Both the position numbers and the translations under genes were made by a program. A stretch of DNA of 64,000 nt from Hydractinia symbiolongicarpus (lineage: Eukaryota > Cnidaria > Hydrozoa > Anthoathecata > Hydractiniidae): assembly GCF_029227915.1 (NCBI RefSeq), contig NC_079879.1, forward strand, positions 20,912,501 to 20,976,500, given 5' to 3'. The notes under the pieces are model-generated. The model ran no database searches. It was given only the letters and a program-made list of their open reading frames with translations, and had not been told where the DNA came from. How positions within the stretch are numbered: position 1 is the first letter of the stretch; each line of letters begins with the position of its first letter. Positions 59,953 through 64,000 of the stretch are shown piece by piece.

Positions 59953-62542
59953 ATGGAGAATTTGACAAAGAAAAAAGGAATACGCATATTTCATCAAAAT
60001 ATCAGAGGTTTATTACAAAGTTTTGAAAAAATCCAATCGTTTTTTGGTTTTTTGGTTTGTATAAGAACTTAAATTTATTAACACTATCCGAAATACATAT
60101 TATTATAGAAGTATTCCACAAAAAAGCCAAAAAGGTTTTTGTTGGGAGTTTTTACAGACCCCCGGATTGGTCAAATTATCCTCACGCACATTTTTACAAC
60201 AGTAGAAATCTTGAGACAATAATCTTTGGAGACTTTAATGTTAACTACGGAAATAAAAATGTATGCAGATAATTTAAAGACTTTAAAACTATTATATGTC
60301 GTAATTATTCAAATTACAACAAATCGCATATGTGCCGTGATCTTGAATCGGCAGAGTGGAATGCACTTTATGATATGACTGATGTAAATCGTGCATGGTC
60401 ATTTTTCAAAGATATTTAATAACAACGGTATATAATAAACATGCTCCCAAAATATCCAAACTAGTAAAGGGAAGACATTGTCCATGGCTCACGCAGGAAG
60501 TAAAAGGGCAGATTAATCATAAAGATCTATTGTTACGCAAAGCGCGAAGATCTAAAAATAAAAGTGACTGGACTTTATTTAAAATTACCAGAAACCACTG
60601 CAACAATTTAGTTCGAAAAGCAAAAAGAATTTACCATCAAGATTTATTGTACGAAAATCGAAACAATCCTCGAAAATTTTGGAAAGCTTTAAAGTCCCTT
60701 TTTTCGTCCAAAAATAAAACGCTTAAATCGTTAGTAAAACCTGTTGCTACCAAGCCAGTAACATTTCGAAAGCAAACAAATTTTGTAATTTCTTTAGTAC
60801 TGTTGCTCGTTTTATACCACTCGTCAATTTCGCTTGGAAACGTCAACAATAGAATCGCTTTAGAACTGAGGAAGTCTTTGAGTTTTTGTATGTCAGCAAA
60901 GTGTATACATCCAAAAAGAACTGAAGTCGTTAAAGCGTAACAAAGCAACTGGGTTTGATGATTTACCTCCTAAATTGATAAAGGACAGTGCCGAGATGAT
61001 TTCAAAACCAATGGCATTTATTGTAAATCTTACTTTAAAGACCGAAGTTATGCCAACTGAATGGAAAATTGCTTTGATCAGACTTCTTCACAAATCTGGA
61101 GAACGAGCAAATCCTGATAATTACCGCCCTATTTCAATACTGCCTGTGCTGTCCAAAATTATGGAGTGAATATTTAGAATCCAACCATTTACTGTCAGAG
61201 AAATAATTTGGCTACCGTAAAAAGAGATCGACCGTGCTTGCAACAGCATTATTGTTAGATGATGATGTAAGAAAAACTGCAGACAAAGGAAAAATTACTG
61301 GCGCGATATTCATTGACTTATCGAAAGCTTTCGATACCCTTGGGCACGCAACCCTTCTTGCAAAGTTAAAACAATATGGGGTAGGCAATGCCACACTTCA
61401 GTGGTTTGAGAGCTATTTGGTTGACAGAAAACAAATAGTTGGTTTTGACGATGACTTGACTGATCCTTATTTACGTTTCTTCAAACAAAATTTCTCAGAT
61501 AGAAGAATTGTTTAATAATGATTTAAAGAACATCAGCTCATACTTTCGTGAAAATGAACTTGTGATTAATTTAAAACCTGGAAAGATTAAGTGCGTGCTA
61601 TTTGGGACAGAAAAAAGATTAGCAATGTCAAAAGCTGACTTTGCATTGCTTTTTGACGGAGTACCAATCAATGTAACTACATCTTATAAATATCTTGGTA
61701 CAGTAATCAATCACACTCTTATCGGTCCGCAATTCGATAGTATGTACAAAAAATCCCTGTCAAAGTTAAGATTGTTGTGTAAACTCAAGTATTTCTAGAA
61801 CGAGGAAGCTATCGTTTTTATCGATCTCTCATACAATCTGTTATTCGATATAATTGCTTGTCATTTTGAAATTTACCAGCAACGCATTCACAAAAATTAC
61901 GATTCTTGGATAGACGAGCAATAACGATAACAAAAGATGCGAGTATCAACACATCAGGCATGATTAAAAAACATGCTGTTAAGTTGTGTGTATGGTGATT
62001 GTTGCTCGAATTTTGATAATTATTTTACTTTAAACTCCCATAATTTATCAACTAGAAATCAAAATTTTTTTTTAAAAATTCCTAAAATAAAACTTGAGTT
62101 TGCTCGGTCGGGTTTCTTCTTTCAAGGAGCTAGGCTTTTCAACTCCTTGCCCAAGGAGATCCGGCAGAATGGACATGAGTTCAGTAAAAAGTTACTAAAT
62201 TTTGAGTTTAGATAATTTCTTTGAGTATTTTTTATACTTTAAGTTTTCTCGTAATACATCTTTTAGATTGTTCATGGCGACTTGTTCTAAGTTACACTTG
62301 TCGAGATAGTCTTTCCTGCCACTGTTTCTTCTGGTCGTTACTTTTCACACGTTTTGGCTAATTTTTGCGTTTACCATGAGTTTTTGAGTATTTTTTTCAG
62401 TTTAATACTTTTCTTGGCATTTTAAATAATTACTAACTATATTTAACGTATGCATAAACAGGACGTATATTAATAACAGTATTTTTTACTGAAATAATCA
62501 TCTTGTATTAAATTCGGAAATAAATAAATAAATAAATAAATA
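59953..62542 (+). pseudogene. Decayed non-LTR retrotransposon (endonuclease plus reverse transcriptase)
   Basis: Order of pieces fits a LINE ORF2. The endonuclease start at 59953 has RIFHQNIRGLLQ. SFYRPPDWSN and IIFGDFNVNY follow (60130-60270). A linker (60420-60700, WLTQEVKGQINHKDLL, FWKALKSLF) comes next. Reverse transcriptase has NKATGFDDLPPKLIKDSA, NYRPISILPVLSKIME, AIFIDLSKAFD (first catalytic Asp) and LVINLKPGKIKCVLFGT. The C-terminus has FNSLPKEIRQNGHEFSKKLL. The catalytic YADD block between about 61450 and 61510 is deleted. Frames shift at least four times, with stops near 60060, 60270, 61169 and 61516. The 3' end is an (AAAT)n tail at 62517-62542. Clade is probably CR1/Jockey-like, not proven. 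Confidence 0.88.
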
Positions 62543-63099
62543 ATAACGATATCGAATTTTAACCCATCCTCCTGCCTAGTAATTAACCCCCGTAGATTTT
62601 CTACTAATCTACAACTTTGATTCAGCTAACAGTCATATTTTCATTCTAATATCACATCCTTATTACGCTCTTTTAGAATCGTTACAATATTTTACGTCTC
62701 AAAAAATATATTTACATAATATAAAAAAAAAAAAAAACAAGCAGTCAGAAGGTATTTGCTTTTTTTCTCCTGAGTTAAGTGCAAGTTTTACTCCGAGATT
62801 TGTCTTTTACAAGAAAAAACTTTTCAGTTCCTCGTAGGCAAATGAGGTTGGTTTCATTTACCTATTTTTTTAAAAAGAAACCACATAGAAACGGCATTTT
62901 TCTAAGCTTAAAGTGAGACACTAACCTTCACGAAAATTACGTAACGAAAATAAATACGATTATTTTCTAATTTGCTTTGCTCAACCGAAATTTACCTTGT
63001 TTATTTTCTAAACTCCATGCGGGATAATAAAAACGCTATATTTAGTAGTGTATTCGTCTTAGTTATGTTTCTAAAAGTAGGGGCGAAAGAGTGTTTTAG
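62543..63099. other. Spacer near the right edge
   Basis: AT-rich; only the 45-bp repeat of the 59768 segment (63022-63068) is notable. Confidence 0.45.
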
Positions 63100-63129
63100 A
63101 CACCTAACCTTTCAGAAAAAGACTTACTA

Positions 63130-63560
63130 TTGTCATCTTGCACTTATCCATCTTTTGCCCTTCCGGATCTTCGCCGTCCATGTATTTTGGATAATCTGTT
63201 TGGTACTCTTTTCAGAGTGTTTACTTCTCCACATTTTGCATACGCTTCCGGGAATGCTTCAACTAATTCTATTAAATTATCTTCTCTTGGGAGCAGTGAT
63301 CAAATGGTTTCTGATAAAGTCTTTAAATTTTGTAGGATTCTGGTTTGGTGATTGTGCTTGTTGCTGTTTTTCAAATTTCTGGGCAAGTATTTCTCCAATG
63401 GCCGAATCTTCCACATGTGAAGCAGGCTCCTCAGAGCTTTGGTGCGTTTGTAATGCTTATTCTCCCAATCAACCACCTGGTTAGTATCCACTTGGTTGGT
63501 AGCTTTGGAACCTTTCTGGTGGCTAGGAGTATTTGAAAAGGAAAAACGATTCTGAGGAGT
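63130..63560 (-). pseudogene. Decayed unidentified ORF (possible transposon piece)
   Basis: On the minus strand one frame reads SSEEPASHVEDSAIGEIL, then KFKDFIRNHLITAPKRR and a stop. Another frame continues with EDNLIELVEAFPEAYAKC, GEVNTLKRVPNRLSKIHG and a basic end (RRRSGRAKDG) before a stop at about 63134. The pieces are protein-like and consecutive, which suggests a frameshifted coding region. Open frames on the plus strand here look like shadows. Family unknown. Confidence 0.4.
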
Positions 63561-64000
63561 TAAACTTGAAATATATTTTTTATTTTTACAATTCTCGGTC
63601 TTTTCCAGTGCCTGGTTTCAGCCTCCTCAGTTCTTTTTTTGTCCTCACCATCGGAAGCAAGATGTAGTATTCATCCCCCCTTCGGAAGACCTACTTTTCG
63701 GTTGAGGATTTGGAGTATCGTATGTGGAAAATGGATTTTGTGTGGGAAAAGGAAACAAAAAACAAGGGCTTCATCAGGCGCGCACGCCTTGTTTCTTATA
63801 CCGCTTTTTGTACGAGTAGTAAAATTGATCCATGGTAGAATCAATGCTACATTACCTGGTGCTAGCTGTTACTCATTATGAAAGATATGTTTATAACAAA
63901 TAGGTTATCATTACATAAATTTTTCCTAATTTGTTTTTTTTGGCGTATTTAACAGATTTATCAAACGAGCGATAAGGAACTATGTGCGGTGATAGCGAGG
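63561..64000. other. Right-edge sequence
   Basis: Less AT-rich than average. It may continue the decayed minus-strand ORF upstream, but frames are broken and no domain is visible. Confidence 0.35.

Noticed and set aside
62972-63484. 170-codon plus-strand ORF with hydrophobic stretch
   Set aside because: Probably a shadow of the decayed minus-strand coding region; no start context, motif or splice support.

Overview
The window looks like nuclear DNA of an early-branching, probably aquatic, animal. A cnidarian, perhaps a hydrozoan, is my best guess, inferred from gene content and style and not proven. It is AT-rich, genes are split by many small GT-AG introns, and the gene set is metazoan (Tudor-domain protein, proteasome assembly chaperone, smoothelin-like CH protein). 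DNA transposons and their short non-autonomous relatives fill introns and spacers. I saw no rRNA, no clean tRNA gene, no CRISPR array and no bacterial operon.

Layout. (1) About 1.0-5.3 kb, plus strand: the 3' part of a multi-Tudor gene, cut by the left edge, with two possible last exons. (2) 5.8-13.06 kb, plus strand: a seven-exon glutathionyl-hydroquinone reductase (Xi-class GST). Its 3.3-kb sixth intron holds a complete intronless gene for proteasome assembly chaperone 3 (PSMG3/PAC3) on the same strand. (3) 13.06-17.67 kb: spacer with a 630-bp satellite of 17-bp units. (4) 17.67-29.5 kb, minus strand: a seven-exon smoothelin-like gene, with an N-terminal smoothelin helix, a long disordered middle and a C-terminal CH domain. 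(5) 29.5-37.4 kb: spacer with a 1.07-kb inverted-repeat element, a Tigger-type MITE and three decayed ORF remnants. (6) 37.46-47.06 kb, minus strand: a 17-exon MFS transporter resembling the ZIF-like/DHA1 group. (7) 47.1-64 kb: transposon-rich DNA. It holds an AACGTTG-type inverted element, two tandem Helitron-like mini-elements, a full-length but broken Tigger/pogo transposon inserted in a short tRNA-like/foldback element with a 12-bp target duplication, another Tigger MITE containing a Helitron-like insertion, a decayed non-LTR retrotransposon, and an unidentified decayed ORF at the right edge.

The host genes have no evident joint pathway; this is ordinary animal gene order. Exon borders were chosen by hand from GT-AG sites and reading-phase agreement. 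In the GST, smoothelin-like and MFS genes every junction keeps phase, which makes these models fairly strong. The most unusual points are the PSMG3 gene nested in the GST intron, a Xi-class GST in an animal, the Tudor alternative ends, the PCNA-binding-type tail of the Tigger protein, and the nested transposons with datable insertion order.
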